Made by a program: the position numbers and the translations under genes | Shown here: positions 12,895 to 25,830 of the stretch, in pieces | Layout: the number at the start of each line of letters is the position of its first letter | Numbering within the stretch: position 1 is the first letter of the stretch | The notes under the pieces: generated by a model | What the model saw: the letters and a program-made list of their open reading frames with translations, nothing else | What the model was told of the DNA's origin: nothing | The model's database searches: none | Source of the DNA: Sipunculus nudus | Lineage: Eukaryota > Annelida > Sipuncula > Golfingiida > Sipunculidae | Direction of reading: 5' to 3' | NCBI GenBank assembly: GCA_026874595.1 | Contig: CM049316.1 | Span: 12,516,839 to 12,580,838 of the forward strand | Length of the DNA stretch: 64,000 nucleotides

Positions 12895-13221
12895 TCTGTG
12901 ATATCCATTAACCTATGCAGCTCATACACGTTCTTGCATTAAGATGTTGATTTGCATGGTCCCATTCAGAGAAAAATTGAGTTATTTATTGAAATTTTTT
13001 GATAATAGAAACTGTTGATACAAATGGACGGACAGAATGTTTTTGAGTCTTGTAATATGATTCTAGATGTATATTTACCAAACACTACAAGTGTATAAAT
13101 AAAAATATTATTTTTGGTGAAAATAACTATTAATATTTTGAAAATTAATTATTAAGAAACAACTTTACAGAGACCTTACAGATGGTCCATGTGGCCCTCA
13201 AAAATTTGCCTGGCTTTGCTG
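12841..13221. mobile_element. possible hAT-type MITE
   Basis: CAGAGGTTGGCAAACTATGG at 12841 and the inverse of 13193-13221 (starting CAGCAAAGCCAGGCAAA) look like diverged inverted ends. However, the 8 bases outside each end do not match, and the left end lies within the 24-bp array, which blurs the border. Weak call. Confidence 0.3.
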
Positions 13222-14170
13222 TTAATCCAGAAACAATTTATGTATCATTTCTTTGATATCACATGACTTTTATGTAGTCAGAGAGAGCGCTGCTCCTTGG
13301 ATATTTGTTACTAAGAAATTTATTGTCAGTGATATGCCAAATGTATGATACAAAAGTATCTACCATATTGTAAATATAAAATATTACTCATGGGTTTTAA
13401 AAATAATATTTTGAAATTATTATGTTTGAAGCTGAGAGTTTGTGAAAAGTGTCCTGTTTAATCATGTTGATGTGATGAAGTTTTATGCAGTGACGCATGG
13501 GAGATGGTATTCATCAGTCTTATGGCTTCCTGAAAACACTTTAAACAAAGTTACGTGATCCAGATGGGCAAGATATATATTGACAGCCTGTGATGGAAGT
13601 AGCTGGGTGTCAAAGTTGAAGCCAGAGAAAGCACTACATGCAGAATAAGGCCATTAAAGTGGCATTAGCCCAGGCCCATTCTTTATCTAATGTTAGATCA
13701 TCCAGCATCTCACTGCGAACAATATAGAGGACCTGCTCTTGCACCTCTCTGTGGGATGATGGAATGTCTGCATGGATGGGAGATTCGGTCGTTTTCCTGA
13801 TCATGCATTAAAAAAATGACCATTTGGGTCGGCTGTCTGAATTCCATTGACGGACCTGACTAACGTGTTTATTGATAATTGGAATCTTTTCCCCCTCCTC
13901 TCGCTGTGTCTATGCTCGAAAAGTGAAGCCCATGCTCCCACTCACTTTTGGGTGTCATGGAGTGATTTATCTCCATGCCATTCTTCAGCAGTCCGTGCCA
14001 AATGTCAGTTTATTGTTTTATCCATTCATAACACTGACGGTTCCTAATCTTTTTACAGATTTCACTCTTTCACTTCTTCATACAAATCCCCTTTATCATT
14101 GCCAAGGCTGTTTTCCCAGCACATTATGTTGTCCATGCTTTCATGACCCCTCCCTGAGAGATATATCAAT
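13222..14170. other. mixed-composition DNA, no gene recognised
   Basis: The part from about 13480 to 14170 is less AT-rich than its surroundings. It has overlapping frames of 66 and 102 codons on the plus strand (13847-14180). Neither has recognisable motifs or convincing splice borders, so no exon is called. Confidence 0.4.
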
Positions 14171-14254
14171 GTCACTGTGAGATTTACTTATGTCAGTGTG
14201 AGATTTATTGTTGTCAGTATGAGATATGTTACTGTCATGGTAAGATTTTGCCTT
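14171..14254 (+). repeat. 21-bp minisatellite, 4 units
   Basis: GTCAGTGTGAGATTTATTGT-like units start at 14171, 14192, 14213 and 14234. The matching 7-residue periodicity in the minus-strand frame is a by-product. Confidence 0.85.
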
Positions 14255-15232
14255 GCTTTTTATTGGATTAATTTTGGTGATCATGAGTTTTGGGAAGAAA
14301 ATGAGAAGAAATAGCCAATACATTTCAGCAGAAATCCATTAAATGATGAAAACTGTAAGGTTTCATAGTGTAAAATAAGTTTATTCATAGTTTTCAAAGT
14401 AATTATATTCTCATTTATACTTTTAATTTGTTTCATGTGTAAGAGTAAAAATACACCTGAAAATTCAAAATAAACACTCAGTTCTGATTAAAAGACATAT
14501 TTGGTTGGTCTGACAAGATTATTTTTTAATTGTGGCCATTACTAGCTGTAAGTAACACAGACCTAACAACACTGTTCTTCACTCTAAAGTTTCTTGTACA
14601 GTACATGGCAAAGAATTATTCAAATCAAACTCCCGGCAAGAGATGGAATGTTACGTCCCTCCATAAAAAATGGATTTATTGTAATAACCTCTCAACCAAT
14701 CTCCCGTTGTTCCCAAGGGGAGTGTAACATCATGATGACCTCATTAATTTCTCTTCCTATCATCTGCTGCTCTCATTTCTAGATTGCATTTCGCACCTGT
14801 CTCCGTGGTAATGGTTGATAAATAGAGAACGGATTCCTATTCATGGTGATCAGGCTTTAAAATAACATGCTACAATGATCCGCAGGCTGATTCTGAACAT
14901 CGTCAAATGTTTTACACTTGAAAACTGATGTGGCTTGCTGATTGAGGAAAGTGGGAAGTTTTTCTCACTGTGATGTTTTGATTGTATTTTCATATTTGCA
15001 CACAAAGATATGATCAGCTTGTTGTTATATACCTTCAACAAGTTTGAAGTACCTCTCACAAGTTTTTCTGTTACATTACTCTGACTAGTAGAAATTAAGT
15101 ATATAAATTATATATGTAAGTATTTTATGTGATTCTGGTGTCAGATTTGTTTTACAATAAATATGGTGAGAATAATGTTATTCATAACAATTATACTAAA
15201 TAAATAGTTGTAAATATATTGTTACAGAATGT
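14255..15232. other. AT-rich DNA, no gene seen
   Basis: Only overlapping short frames at 14530-14782 (+) and 14850-15059 (-). No feature supported. Confidence 0.5.
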
Positions 15233-15246
15233 AAGTAGATGTCTAT

Positions 15247-15646
15247 ACTGACTCCTGTGGCTCAGGGGTAGAATCTCAGCCAAAGCGGTGAGATTTTTCA
15301 CGGTCAGCCCCCACCCAGGGTGAGCGCTCTGCAGGCTTAATGGGAAGGCCGTGCCCAACGGCCGTGTTTCACTCACAAACGACTGCACCTTTCAGGGGTT
15401 CCTCGGTGGTATGACCCAGCAATGGGGACAATTACGCACCCAGGGCCCGCAAGTGCAGTAGTCACCAGGCCTGGTTGATGCCAGGATATAAAATGAGAGG
15501 AAGCGTGTGATACTGCCCTGTTACGTAGTCCGAAACCGGAACGGATTTCTGTAGATGTACATATAAGTAGTTAAGTTAGCATTAAAAAAAAATGGAGGCG
15601 GTTACCTCCACCAAAAATTATTTTTAAAAAAATTAAAGAAAAAAAA
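15247..15646 (+). mobile_element. tRNA-like SINE, full length, 400 bp
   Basis: A 14-bp target-site duplication, AAGTAGATGTCTAT, lies immediately outside both ends (15233-15246 and 15647-15660). It follows an A-rich tail, which is the signature of target-primed retroposition. The 5' end reads GTGGCTCAGGGGTAGAA, close to a tRNA A box. The B box expected about 45 bases later (near 15298) is degraded. The 3' part contains a small hairpin (GGAGG...CCTCC, about 15595-15609) before the A-rich tail. Two 5'-truncated relatives lie at about 47545 and 51306. SINEs encode nothing and borrow LINE enzymes. The family name is not known to me. Confidence 0.85.
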
Positions 15647-15660
15647 AAGTAGATGTCTAT

Positions 15661-17320
15661 CATAAATATACGTGAGATTAAAAGTATTTAGTTTTAATGG
15701 GGAAAATTAACTGCTGGTATGCCGGGGGGTCAATTTCTGCGTGACATTCACTGATATGAATGTGTTAATTATTTTAAATGATAGGCTGTTATTAGCCCAT
15801 AGTGGCAAGTATAACTGAGATTTTTAAATCACGGGGTGGTTCCTTGGGTTGGGATACTTCAGTAGAAGAAAAATATCTCTAATATTATTACCAATTTGTG
15901 ATCATAAACTAAGCCTAAATAAGTCTAACTCCCTAAAAAAGTGGCACGATTTTCTGACTCCACTAATTATTTGAATTCCCCTAACATCCTGAATTCTAAT
16001 CCTGTTTACTAAGTCTAACTCTTTTAGACTGTTCCACTTCTGACACCATTTGTTACAGCACCAGTTCACCAGGATGGCCTTTGTGCTGGGGGGTTCGACT
16101 TGCACCCAATGTATGAGGACCAGATAATTTTCCAGCTATTTAAAAGGGGGAGAGAGGAAGGACTGGTTAGGGAATTTAATCAGTCACACACAACAAACAT
16201 CTACTGACCCAGTCACCTCCAAAATCATGCATGACACATTTTAAAGTTTAAATATATAATTCATAAAATGATCAAATACAATGAGGTAGATGAGAATGAC
16301 TGCATCAATGATGAAAAAGCTGAATTAATCTCTTAATCCTTAAAATACAATGAAATTAATGTTAATGATCGCATCAAAGATGAGAAAATTGAATTAATCC
16401 TAGATTGTACTCCCTGATAACTGAATTCCCCATATATTTCAATAGTAACTGCTCAAAATAAAAACAATAAATAGTTTGAAAATTATTCGGACGTGTAGTT
16501 TTCCTAAATTGTTTGGAAACTTTAAATTTAAATCTAGTTGCCCACCTATCCCCATACATTGGGTGGGAGTCAACCCCCAGGCATAATTTTCTTACACATT
16601 TATTACCATATGTGCAATTGAGTAATATGCTTTATGCACATTTCTTTCTACATTTCTTCTTCTAGTTTTATCAATAATATATGTGTTTCCTGAGCAGTTG
16701 GCTGTAAAGAATCTTTATAAGTTTTACCGAGGCATTTCAGGAAACCAATTGTCTTTGTTAAAGTATTACTGTGCATCTTGCTCAAGGAGGATGGATTCAG
16801 AGTTACAGACCCATGGTTGTGACCCAGATGTGACAAAACCTAAACCCCACATGCCTATCATTTTCTCTGAAAAAAAGAAGGGATAGGTCCATAGACTGTT
16901 GATGGGACTTTCTTTTGAATGAGAATGAACATAAATATGTGATAAGAATTTAATTTTGATATTATGAAGCCATCAGGATAGCAGGTTTGAAAAATCTAGA
17001 ATTCAGAACCTGTTGATAAATGTATCAATATATGTGTGATCTCATGCTTTCACTTCATCTTTGCTGTATACAAAAGGTGGTGTGCATGCTGTCTGTTTCA
17101 CTCCACTGATTGTACCTGGTGCAAATTTATTTCTACTTGTGTACAGGAGTAAGCAATCAGTTTCAGAGCAAAATATTGGCAGACACTGTAATATTTTAAG
17201 GAGAAAACAATGTATTCATGTTTATTCAACATACCTTGTAAATAAATGAGCACCTTTAACACATATTCACTTATTAATGGGATTCTATGGAAGTTTCTCC
17301 ATAACGCCATTGAGACAGTC
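15661..17320. other. AT-rich DNA, no gene seen
   Basis: Several frames of 61-67 codons on both strands (15902-16105, 16374-16559, 16648-16886) overlap each other or have chance-like composition. Nothing recognised. Confidence 0.45.
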
Positions 17321-17395
17321 ACAGGGTTCAAACCAGAGACCTGCAGCTCCACAAACTAACACCTAAACCAGTAGGCTACATCCTAACCATGGGCT
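17321..17395 (-). mobile_element. tRNA-derived SINE head, minus strand
   Basis: On the minus strand an A box (TAGCCTACTGG, 17378-17368) is followed 44 bases later by a near-perfect B box (GGTTTGAACCC, 17334-17324). That is the spacing of an RNA polymerase III promoter in a tRNA. The segment does not fold as a clean tRNA, so a SINE head is likelier than a tRNA gene. The body would run to lower coordinates; its end was not found. Confidence 0.6.
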
Positions 17396-17670
17396 GACTT
17401 TCTTTCTTAATATATATAATTATGGTGCCATATTTAGCTCTCAGACAGAAGCTGACGTGACAGTTAATAAAGTTGTCGTTTCAGTCACCATCGATGTTAA
17501 AAGCTGTGACATTCTGGCTGTGGCTATACATAGTAGATGAGATTAAAACTGGGAAAATATGCTGTCTGGCTCTTATCACTGAAGGCCATGACTGACACAT
17601 GTGACATTAAAGCATGTCACAGAATGTAAAAACAAGGCTTTCAGATACAAAGGTGTAAGTGTCTCTGACA

Positions 17671-17950
17671 CTAAAAATTTCTTATGGATGCTTGGTTCTG
17701 GGGTTCCAAGTGTCTGAAGGAATAAGTAGATTTCTGGCTTTAGGACCAAGAGAACAAATGTATGCACTGACCATTTGCCAGCTGCCTCAAACAGAACACT
17801 GCTCCTACAACCATCCCTTACATTTTACTCTATAAAAATAATCATAAAATGACATGATTTCTGTTCATATAATGATGTTATAATGACATAAAATTAAAAA
17901 AAAAATAAAAAAAGATTCAATTTTACATTAACCTTCAGAATTTGACATAT
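17671..17950 (+). repeat. dispersed repeat, copy 1 (about 280 bp)
   Basis: Similar along its length to 52171-52454, in the same orientation. Shared landmarks are GGATGCTTGGTTCT, TTTCTGGCTTTAGGACC, CAGCTGCCTCAAACA, a run of ATGACATGATT-like text, GATTCAATTTT and TTTGACA. No coding capacity and no clear target duplication. Class unknown. Confidence 0.75.
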
Positions 17951-18558
17951 ATCAAAGACAGATATCTAAGTCAGATTGGACTCTCTGACATTTTTTTGCT
18001 GAGCATCGCAGACTTTTTCCAGATTTTCTTCCTATAGAAAGCTGAATATACATAAAAGAAAAGCCTCCATGTGCAGCTATGACAAAGCCTGCAATGCAAG
18101 ACCAGGTTCAACAAAGGGTGTCACTCTGCTGGGACATACGCAACAAATAACCTTAACGGGAGAAACAAACACACATTTACTTAAATCTGTCATATATATT
18201 ATTGGTCTATAGTCACATTTTGTTGTAGATGGATGATAAATGCCAGACTATTGTCAGTTCTTTTTAAAGCTTGTCATGGCTTCAGACTTTTTTAAATTAC
18301 ATTTGCAGTATGAAACAGCTTTGATTTGATGTAAAATAAACTGCTAATGGTAGAAATGTAATATAGATATTATGTTATCAAGGCCACCTTTCCCTTTTAT
18401 ATGAAAAAATTAAATACAAATATGAATTAATGTAAAATGTTAGATTTATTTGCTTATCCGGTTTTAGGTCCTTATGACCTTATGCCATATAGCGAAGCAG
18501 CCTCTATCTGTCCGGCGCATCGGTCCAAAGTCTACAGAAAATGCTTCATCTCTTTTCT
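17951..18558. other. AT-rich DNA, no gene seen
   Basis: Generic sequence up to the start of the next element. The 128-codon frame starting at 18474 runs into that element and is not a gene. Confidence 0.5.
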
Positions 18559-18970
18559 TGCCCCCCCACTTCCTCAGAACGGGGGATATTGATTTGGGTT
18601 TGTCTATCTGTCCGTCTGTCTGTCTGTCCATCAGGTTTTCGTTACCATTGATAACTTTCCTAAATATTATCCGATTTCATTCAAATTTGGTCAGTGATTG
18701 CTCTCATGCATACCTTGGTTGGGATTGGCCATTCGAAAATTGTTATCACCAGCTCCTAAACAAACAAAAAAATTCCTTTTTGTTCCCAATTCACCAAAAC
18801 CATTATGACATGTTGAGACATCTTCAGGGGACAATGAAAACTGACACACAGGCAATATGACATGTGGAGACATCTTCAGGAGAAAATAAAAATTAAACAT
18901 ATTGAGAAGGCAAAAAGGGGACAACAAGAGGCGGAAGCGGGGGACGTAAATTCCAGGAATTTGCTTGTTT
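18559..18970 (+). mobile_element. rolling-circle-like (Helentron/HINE-type) element, short family
   Basis: The 5' arm CCCCCCACTTCCTC (about 18562) forms a hairpin with a nearby CGGGGG. Its inverse, GAGGCGGAAGCGGGGG, lies at 18928-18943. A GTCTGTCC-type microsatellite follows the 5' arm (18602-18632). After the 3' arm comes a 7-bp stem (AAATTCC/GGAATTT, 18948-18962) and then CTTGTTT. The core has only a 52-bp direct duplication (from 18805 and 18857) rather than a long array. Rolling-circle assignment rests on structure, since no Rep/helicase is encoded. Confidence 0.65.
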
Positions 18971-19919
18971 CTTGATTGATTTTGATTTTGTTTGTTTTTT
19001 CTGATAGTGGGAGGTGGGGGCATTTAAAATTCTACACAGAATCTTGAAATTTATTAATTATGTAAATTTATACAATTTTTTTCAAATTTACAAAAAATAT
19101 GCTTCTCCTTTATTTTTTTACTTATTTCAAGTCTGCATGTTTTAAATAATTAGGAACCACCCTCCGAACTTTACACAGAATCTTCTAAGATATCAACATT
19201 CTGTAATGAAAAATGCATTCCATGGACCTAGTAAAAATTGAATAATTTTATGATACCAGGATGCGAGATTAGCACAGCTTCGTTGACATTCTGGTACTTA
19301 AATTTGTACATGTTATCAAATAATGGGTTCATGCCTTGATGGTAGAAATATTTTCAGGATTGATTGTTTATTATTCATTAATATATTCTCAGGGTCTTTT
19401 GCATAATTTCATGGCATCAGTACAGTAATAAATAGACTGCAGTTATGTGATTTAAATAAAAAGGTAATGAATGAGACAGCAGGCATATTATGTATATTAC
19501 TTTTGAAATGAACAGTGTTTTGTTCACTGCTGAATCTGTTTTGGGGGACTTTTGCATCCTGATAATGAATCACAAGGGTTATATCCTCTTGAAAGAACTT
19601 AAATACACATCATAAAACCGGAAAATATATTCCAAAAATACAGTATCTCATAATATATTTTAGTTGGCTTTATTGTGGTGAGGGTTTCCTGTTCACAATA
19701 GAAATATTATAATCTTAGAAATCAACCTTCACTGAATGAAACACCCCTGTGTAAAATGAACAGAAATGGTTGCCTCATTGGTATCCCATGTATGTGGTAA
19801 TTATACATAATGCATGAAAAATTGAAAGTTAAAAGATTAATAATTTTAAATAAAAATGAGCTGCATATTTGTATTTCAAGTAAAGCAACTATTAATATTA
19901 AAAGTAATAAAGGATTTTT
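18971..19919. other. AT-rich DNA, no gene seen
   Basis: No repeat shared with the rest of the window and no frame of interest. Confidence 0.5.
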
Positions 19920-22446
19920 AGCTCAGCTGACTATAAGTCATCTGAACTATAGTCGTGGTCCATTGTCCGTCGTCCGTCCGTCCATAGATGTGGCACTTTT
20001 TGTAACCGTAAGACCTAGGAATCCAAAATTCAGCATAATGTTAGATGTCCCCAAGATCTCCTACCAAGCTGAAAACTGGGTCTTTGCGACTTCGTTCCTT
20101 TGAGAAATTAAGGAAAAACCTCAATTTTTTATTAAAAACCTATTTTTACACTTCAGGACTGCCTAATATCAAAACAACTCATCTGTTTTCCCTCATATTT
20201 ACCATAAATAATCCTCTATATAGTTCCTATGTACATGCCAGAAATTAGGTCTGTATTATATAATTTAAAAAAGTTATAGGCCAAAACATAATGCATTTTG
20301 TAAATAATCAGGAAAGAAATTTGATCACTTAACACAAAACTTGTTAAAGCTAAGCACTTTTTTTCCAGTAATATTACTTTTATTAATCAAAATTAAATTT
20401 AATACCCAAAATTAGATCAAAATCTTTTAAATTTTTTAGAATATTAGCAAAAATAAAAAATTGGTACCTTAAATTTTGCCCAACTTTGACCATGGCACGT
20501 TTTTTTCCTGTAACTGTTGTGGATTTAACTTTCAAAGCATATTTTTGTTAGCATTTCAACTGTTTACAACAAAAATTTGAAACCAGTTGATAAAAATAGT
20601 AGATTTTATTCAAGTTTTCAGGCACCATGTCACATATTGTTTACATCAAGCTAGTGTAATGCAGTTTGCTAGAGCTCAGCTCCCGAGCTTCAGCTCTAAG
20701 TTCCTTAAATTTGGCATACAGTTAGATGTCAAGAATTTGGTCACTAGGACTTAATTCCTTCCAGATATTAATGAAAAACTTCATTTTTCCATTAAAAACC
20801 CATTGTTAGACTGCCTAATATCAAAACCACTGATCTGACTTTGATCAAACGTAATATACATATTTTTCTATACATTCGCTATGCACATGCCAGAAATGAT
20901 GTCAGTATTGCGTATTTTTTTTAAGTTATGGGCCCAAACATAATGCACTTTTTAAAAAATCAAGAAATATATTTACTCACCTAAGATGAGAATTGCTGAA
21001 GCTGGAGACTTTTTTTCAGGTATATAACTTTATTTAATCAAGATTCAATTGTTTACCCAAAATTAGATCTGAATTTTGCAAATTTTTCAAGTTATTAGCT
21101 TAAATAAAAAATCAATACCTTAAATTTTGTTCAACTTTGGCAATGGCACGTTTTTTCTCGGTAAGCACTGTTGATTTAATTTTCACAGCATATATACATA
21201 AGGATTTAATCTTTTAAAATCTGAAACTTCAAAGGAATTGATTGAAAAGAGTAGCTTTTATTCAAGTTTTCATACACCATGTCAAGTGTTGTTTATATCT
21301 AGCCCACCTAGTAATACAGCCTTCACTTGCATTATGTAACCCATCCCAGGCAGCTTGCCTTGGCTGATCAGCTTGGCCACTACTAGCAGGCTTCCCCTCT
21401 GCCCTGCACACCCCCCCCCTTAGATGGTGCATTAACTAGATAAATGTTATAATTTTCTGTATTTCATTTTATTCTTGGCTATGCAATGCTACATTTTATA
21501 TTTTGTATTTACCACCAGGGTTACAATGATTAAAGTGCACATTTAATTGTGTCCACAAAGTGGTGTATTGCTATGAAAGTGTGGATGTTCATCAGATAAG
21601 TAATTCCTTACTTGAGAAGAGTAAAAACTTCACCAGGTGTGAAATTGACTATTAATTCCAGTAATAAATTAAAGCTTAGATTGTAATTAGCATAATGATA
21701 TTGTTTGTCCCTCATTCAACTAACAGTGTGTATACTTTATTTGAAAAGACGTTTTTATTTTACCAAATTTACTGAATCTTATTTTATTTCAGTGAATAAG
21801 ATTAAGCATGTACTGAAAACTCCAATGTGCAAAACTTTTTAATAGTGATTCAAGGAATAATCTTGTAGATGCCATGTTGTGGCATTATTTTCTTTTAAAT
21901 TCAGTTAAACATTTATGATTTAAAAATAATAAAAATATATGTGTATGCATAATATGACCCAATATGAGCTACACTGTATATATAATGATTTCAACTTAGA
22001 ATTCTAATATTTTAACTTATATTTTTGTGTTTTTAATACAAATTTATAAAACTTAATAAAACTTTTTATAAAAAAATTAATCAGATAAAACTATTTTAAT
22101 GGAAAAAGTGGATATGCTTAAATAATAGGCTTATATATAAACTTAAATGCATTATTCCTTTGAAAGTGAAATAAAGGTATTAGTCCATTTTGTCCACTGG
22201 CCTGTCCATCTGTAAATTTTTCATATGTATCACAGTATCTCAAAACTTTTACTGTTTTTCTTCATGACAGTCTTGTCAGAGTATTAGTTTGCAATCATAT
22301 ATTTAGAACTTTACTATAACTAAGTAGGAGGGCCTCTTTCCTGTAAGCTTCTTATATGCTTGTATAAATGAAAAACATTAAAATAGAATATTTTTCATTT
22401 GCAAAAATTTCAAACTTAAGCTGAGCGCCATGACCCAAGGGTCCTT
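19920..22446 (+). mobile_element. AGCTCAGCTGAC-family rolling-circle-like element, copy a
   Basis: The 5' end is a hairpin: AGCTCAGCTGAC, a TATAA loop, then GTCATCTGAACT. A short GTCC microsatellite follows. The body holds two diverged copies of a unit of about 650 bp (landmark GACTGCCTAATATC at 20157 and 20809). Near the 3' end AGCTGAGCGCC mirrors the 5' arm, then a GACCC/GGGTC hairpin, then a T-run in place of CTTGTTT. The 3' third is nearly the same as that of copy c. Short frames inside (for example 19810-20248) are not genes. Confidence 0.75.
21418..21656 (+). repeat. segment shared with copy c upstream of its insertion
   Basis: The run from the C-tract (about 21411) to ATTAAT at 21651-21656 is nearly identical to about 45175-45421 of copy c. 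Beyond ATTAAT the two diverge for 230 bp and re-join at TTTTCTTTTAAATTCAG (about 21887 here, about 46934 there). Confidence 0.75.
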
Positions 22447-25400
22447 TTTTTTAATATTCTTTCAAAAATTAAAAACAATTCCACTTCTTTGAGGTTAGTT
22501 TAATTCTTAAGCTTTTCTTGTATATTAAAATCACAGAAAAGTGTCTTGTTTTGTTCCATCCACTACAAAATAATTAATAATTCTAATAAAACTCTGTAGG
22601 TTTCTGTCTGATGAGATCACAAAAATATAATTATCATCTCTTATTTCTGATTATGAAATTTTACCTAATACTTGCCCTATATGGTACTGAGGAAATATAT
22701 ATTTCAGATATTTACATATTGAAACACACCTAATGGTAGTTTCTTTTGCAAAAGAGCAGTTGTTCATTGGAATATAATAGTTGTTTGTTTCTGTAAATTT
22801 TAATACCTCAACCAACTTTATGATAGTGTTGACAATATTAAAAATATACATAATATTAAAATATTAAAAAGTGTCAACTTCAGACAAAAAAAATTAGGCC
22901 ATCCTGACCTAGATAATTTAAAGATAAGCTCTGATGCTTTAGTCAACTTTCCATAAAGGCAACCAGGCTTCTCATTCAAGAACTAATGGTATCCTGGAAT
23001 GGAAATGCTAGGTCAGTCAAAATTAGTGTTACTCCTACAGATTTGATTCCCCACGGAGGTGCACCATCTCTAATTAACTAGAATAGCCTATTAGTTATAA
23101 GAACTGTCCCAGGGGCACAGTACTCGCTGTATGCCTCTACTTGTGTGCAGATGTCAAAGCTTTGATTCACATCTCAATGCAGCCGATCACAAAAAAATCA
23201 ACACTAGTGCAAGAACTCATTTGAAGGGTCACACATCCAGAGTTGGTCTCTTGGAGAGCCAGAAAATTGGCTGCTGGGAAAAAAACGAGTTTCTTTACAG
23301 AGCTTGGCTGCTATTCTTTGCCGTAATAACCTGCAGAGGTGCTCAGTGTGGTTTATCTCAAGAGGTGAGAGGTTGGAAATGTACGTTGCTGCTGGACCAC
23401 TTATTGTATTGGGAAAGCTGTGTTCAGGTTTGGTTTCAGACTCCAGTGGATTGTATCTTATTCTCTTTGTAGTGGGGCTAATTAATCTTTAAGAGAATAT
23501 GTTAGGATTTTATAGAACAGCAGAATGGTTTACGTCTCCCCTGATATCCATTTAATCTTGATGGACGAGGAAAAGATTCACTGATTTCTCCAGCATCTGT
23601 ATCAGCAGCATCTGCATCTGATGAAGAAGATGAAGTGACGGAAAGCCTTTCTTATTTTAATGATAATGCTTGGTCACAAGGGATTAATACAAAAACTCAG
23701 CTTTAAACACTACATTAAATGAGGATCAAGTTTCAAATCCACGCAGCACAGACCAAATAATCCTATGGGGAAATTTGGAAATATTTCAGTTATAATTGGA
23801 GACTTTGCGTTGATTCTTTTCCATTACTTCAAGTGTCATCTTACCCCCACCAGTTTAATCTAGCGTAGAAATTCAAATATTAATATAAAACATTTTATGG
23901 TAGTCTTATTGGTTTTGCATGATCTGTGTTAATCCCTAATTGGAAGACGAGTTGGTATTTCATTTCTAATTAAAACCTGTAATAGGTGGCTGGGAGATTT
24001 AATAATGAATGTCATTAATATGCTGTGAAAAATAAACATAAATTAGTGTTTGATTAAACTATTTGTCATGCATTAACCAGAAGAATTCACCTTTAATTAA
24101 TCAAAATGCTATTAAAGATGCTTTATTGGTGTAATAATCTTCTCTTAATAGAGTTCTGTGGCTTGTTGTTGGTTGATGGGTTTGATGATGAGTGGATGAT
24201 AATAAGTGATGCGGTAAAATTACATACCTGAAATTTTATTGATTCACTCCATGGGTGTTGGTGTAATCAACGAATCATGACTTTGGTCTGGAGGCATGGG
24301 TGTCGGCACCTTCATTTTAAAATTTAGTTATTTTTATTTTATGCCTATCTAAGAATATTGTACAGGGAGCAACTGTCTGTCCATGAACGTTTGGTGTCAC
24401 CACAATAACTTGCTAGAAATATTTTGGAATTTGATGAAATTCATCAGAAATATTAAGCAGTATATAAAACTACCACACATCAATAATGACGTCAGAATTC
24501 TTTAGGCTCACCATTCACAATAATCATATTGTTCATTGTTGTTTTACAAGAAATGATTACTTGTGTGTAAGGCTTAATATATAGGGGTGTGCCATTATAT
24601 TCTAATCCTGTTTTTTTTATGCAATTAAATAGTGTTTAATCAATATATAGAAGAAAGTAAAAAATCTCATCTTTTATATATATATATTTTTTTGTGATTA
24701 CCAGTAAATCCATCTCTTTCTTCATGAAAAAAAGTTGCTGAAAGACAAGTCAAGAAAAAGAAAAAAAAGTCTTATCTTGTTTTCCCAGCAACCATTGTGT
24801 CCATCTACTGTTTGTTTCATGGCTTTAGTGGCTTGTCTGAATGCTCACTGACATTCAGGATGAAGCTTACTCTCAGAGCGTGTAATCAAATGCTACTGTG
24901 GTTCTCTTACTGAGTGTGTGTATGCATGTTTCAAGAAATTGCAACAGTGATCAAATGTTCCTGGTCTCATGATAACTATATCTGAATAACCATGCACAAT
25001 TTTCTAATCTGCTCTCTAGCGCAGGGGTAACTATGACCTAATTTGTTGTAATGTGTTCTCATCTCACAAAATTTCTACTGCTAAGGTCATGTTTCATGTG
25101 GTTAAGCCTGTCTAAGATCTTATGATCCTGGCAAGTTTCATGCATATTTTTTCACACATACATGGAAAAACCCAGTCTACAGAAAATAAGAAATGATTAT
25201 ATATATTCCTTAATTATTACACATATTAATAGGGAACTGAATATTGCATCTTGGGATGTCATGATGCAACATAATTGTAGAATGTGGACAGATAAAAAAG
25301 ATTAATAGAAACAGGTAAAATCATAATTCTCCTCATCAAAGGTAAAACAAAGATGATGGAATCTAGGAGTATCTGATGCAGATGGTTAGTTTGTGATCAT

Positions 25401-25750
25401 GTTGTGTCAGAGGACCACAAACAAAGGCAGGTGCAAATACATTAATCGGTGTTAGAGGTAATTTAAGTTGATTGATTCATGCATCATATAATTAAGTAAG
25501 AAGAAAATTGTCAGCCAAAAACACAGGTGATAATATAGTCCATCTTTACAACAGTAATAAAAAGAAGAGAGAATCTGCGGTTCATGTACTCTGTGACATG
25601 ATTTGGTATTGAACAGTTAATTTAGAGGTCCAACAAATCAGGTGAAAAGATAATCCAGATTCATAGAGGGTACCAGTTGACAATGTAATTCCGTATGATG
25701 TGAAGTGAACCAGTAATGAATGATTGGTGTGTTGGATCATTGTCGTCAAT
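22447..25750. other. AT-rich DNA, mostly featureless
   Basis: A 113-codon frame at 23131-23472 and the acidic coding-like segment noted separately at 23545-23706 are the only points of interest. The segment holds low-complexity runs such as (TA)n near 24677. Confidence 0.45.
23545..23706 (+). other. coding-like open segment, unassigned
   Basis: From just after a TGA to a TAA, 53 codons read as a plausible protein. It is rich in Ser and Ala, then SASDEEDEVTESLSYFNDN and a short polar tail. No matching acceptor site or start was found close upstream, and the length is within chance expectation for the window. It could be an exon relic or chance. Function unknown. Confidence 0.15.
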
Positions 25751-25830
25751 AAGGACATATCATTATCATGAAGGACATATCATTATCATTAAGGACACGT
25801 CATTATCATTAAGGGTACGTCATTAAGAAT
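25751..25830 (+). repeat. 20-bp minisatellite, 4 units
   Basis: AAGGACATATCATTATCATG-like units start at 25751, 25771, 25791 and 25811, diverging towards the right. Confidence 0.9.

Noticed and set aside
19810-20248. Frames that recur in copies a and b of the AGCTCAGCTGAC family (similar peptides at 35510-35921)
   Set aside because: They differ in length and are interrupted in copy c. The DNA is the conserved thing, and no transposase or Rep motif is present.
22980-23105. tRNA-like text on the minus strand (TAGTTAATTAGAGATGG ... GGGAATCAAATC)
   Set aside because: The B box is poor and no cloverleaf closes. Too weak for a SINE or tRNA call.
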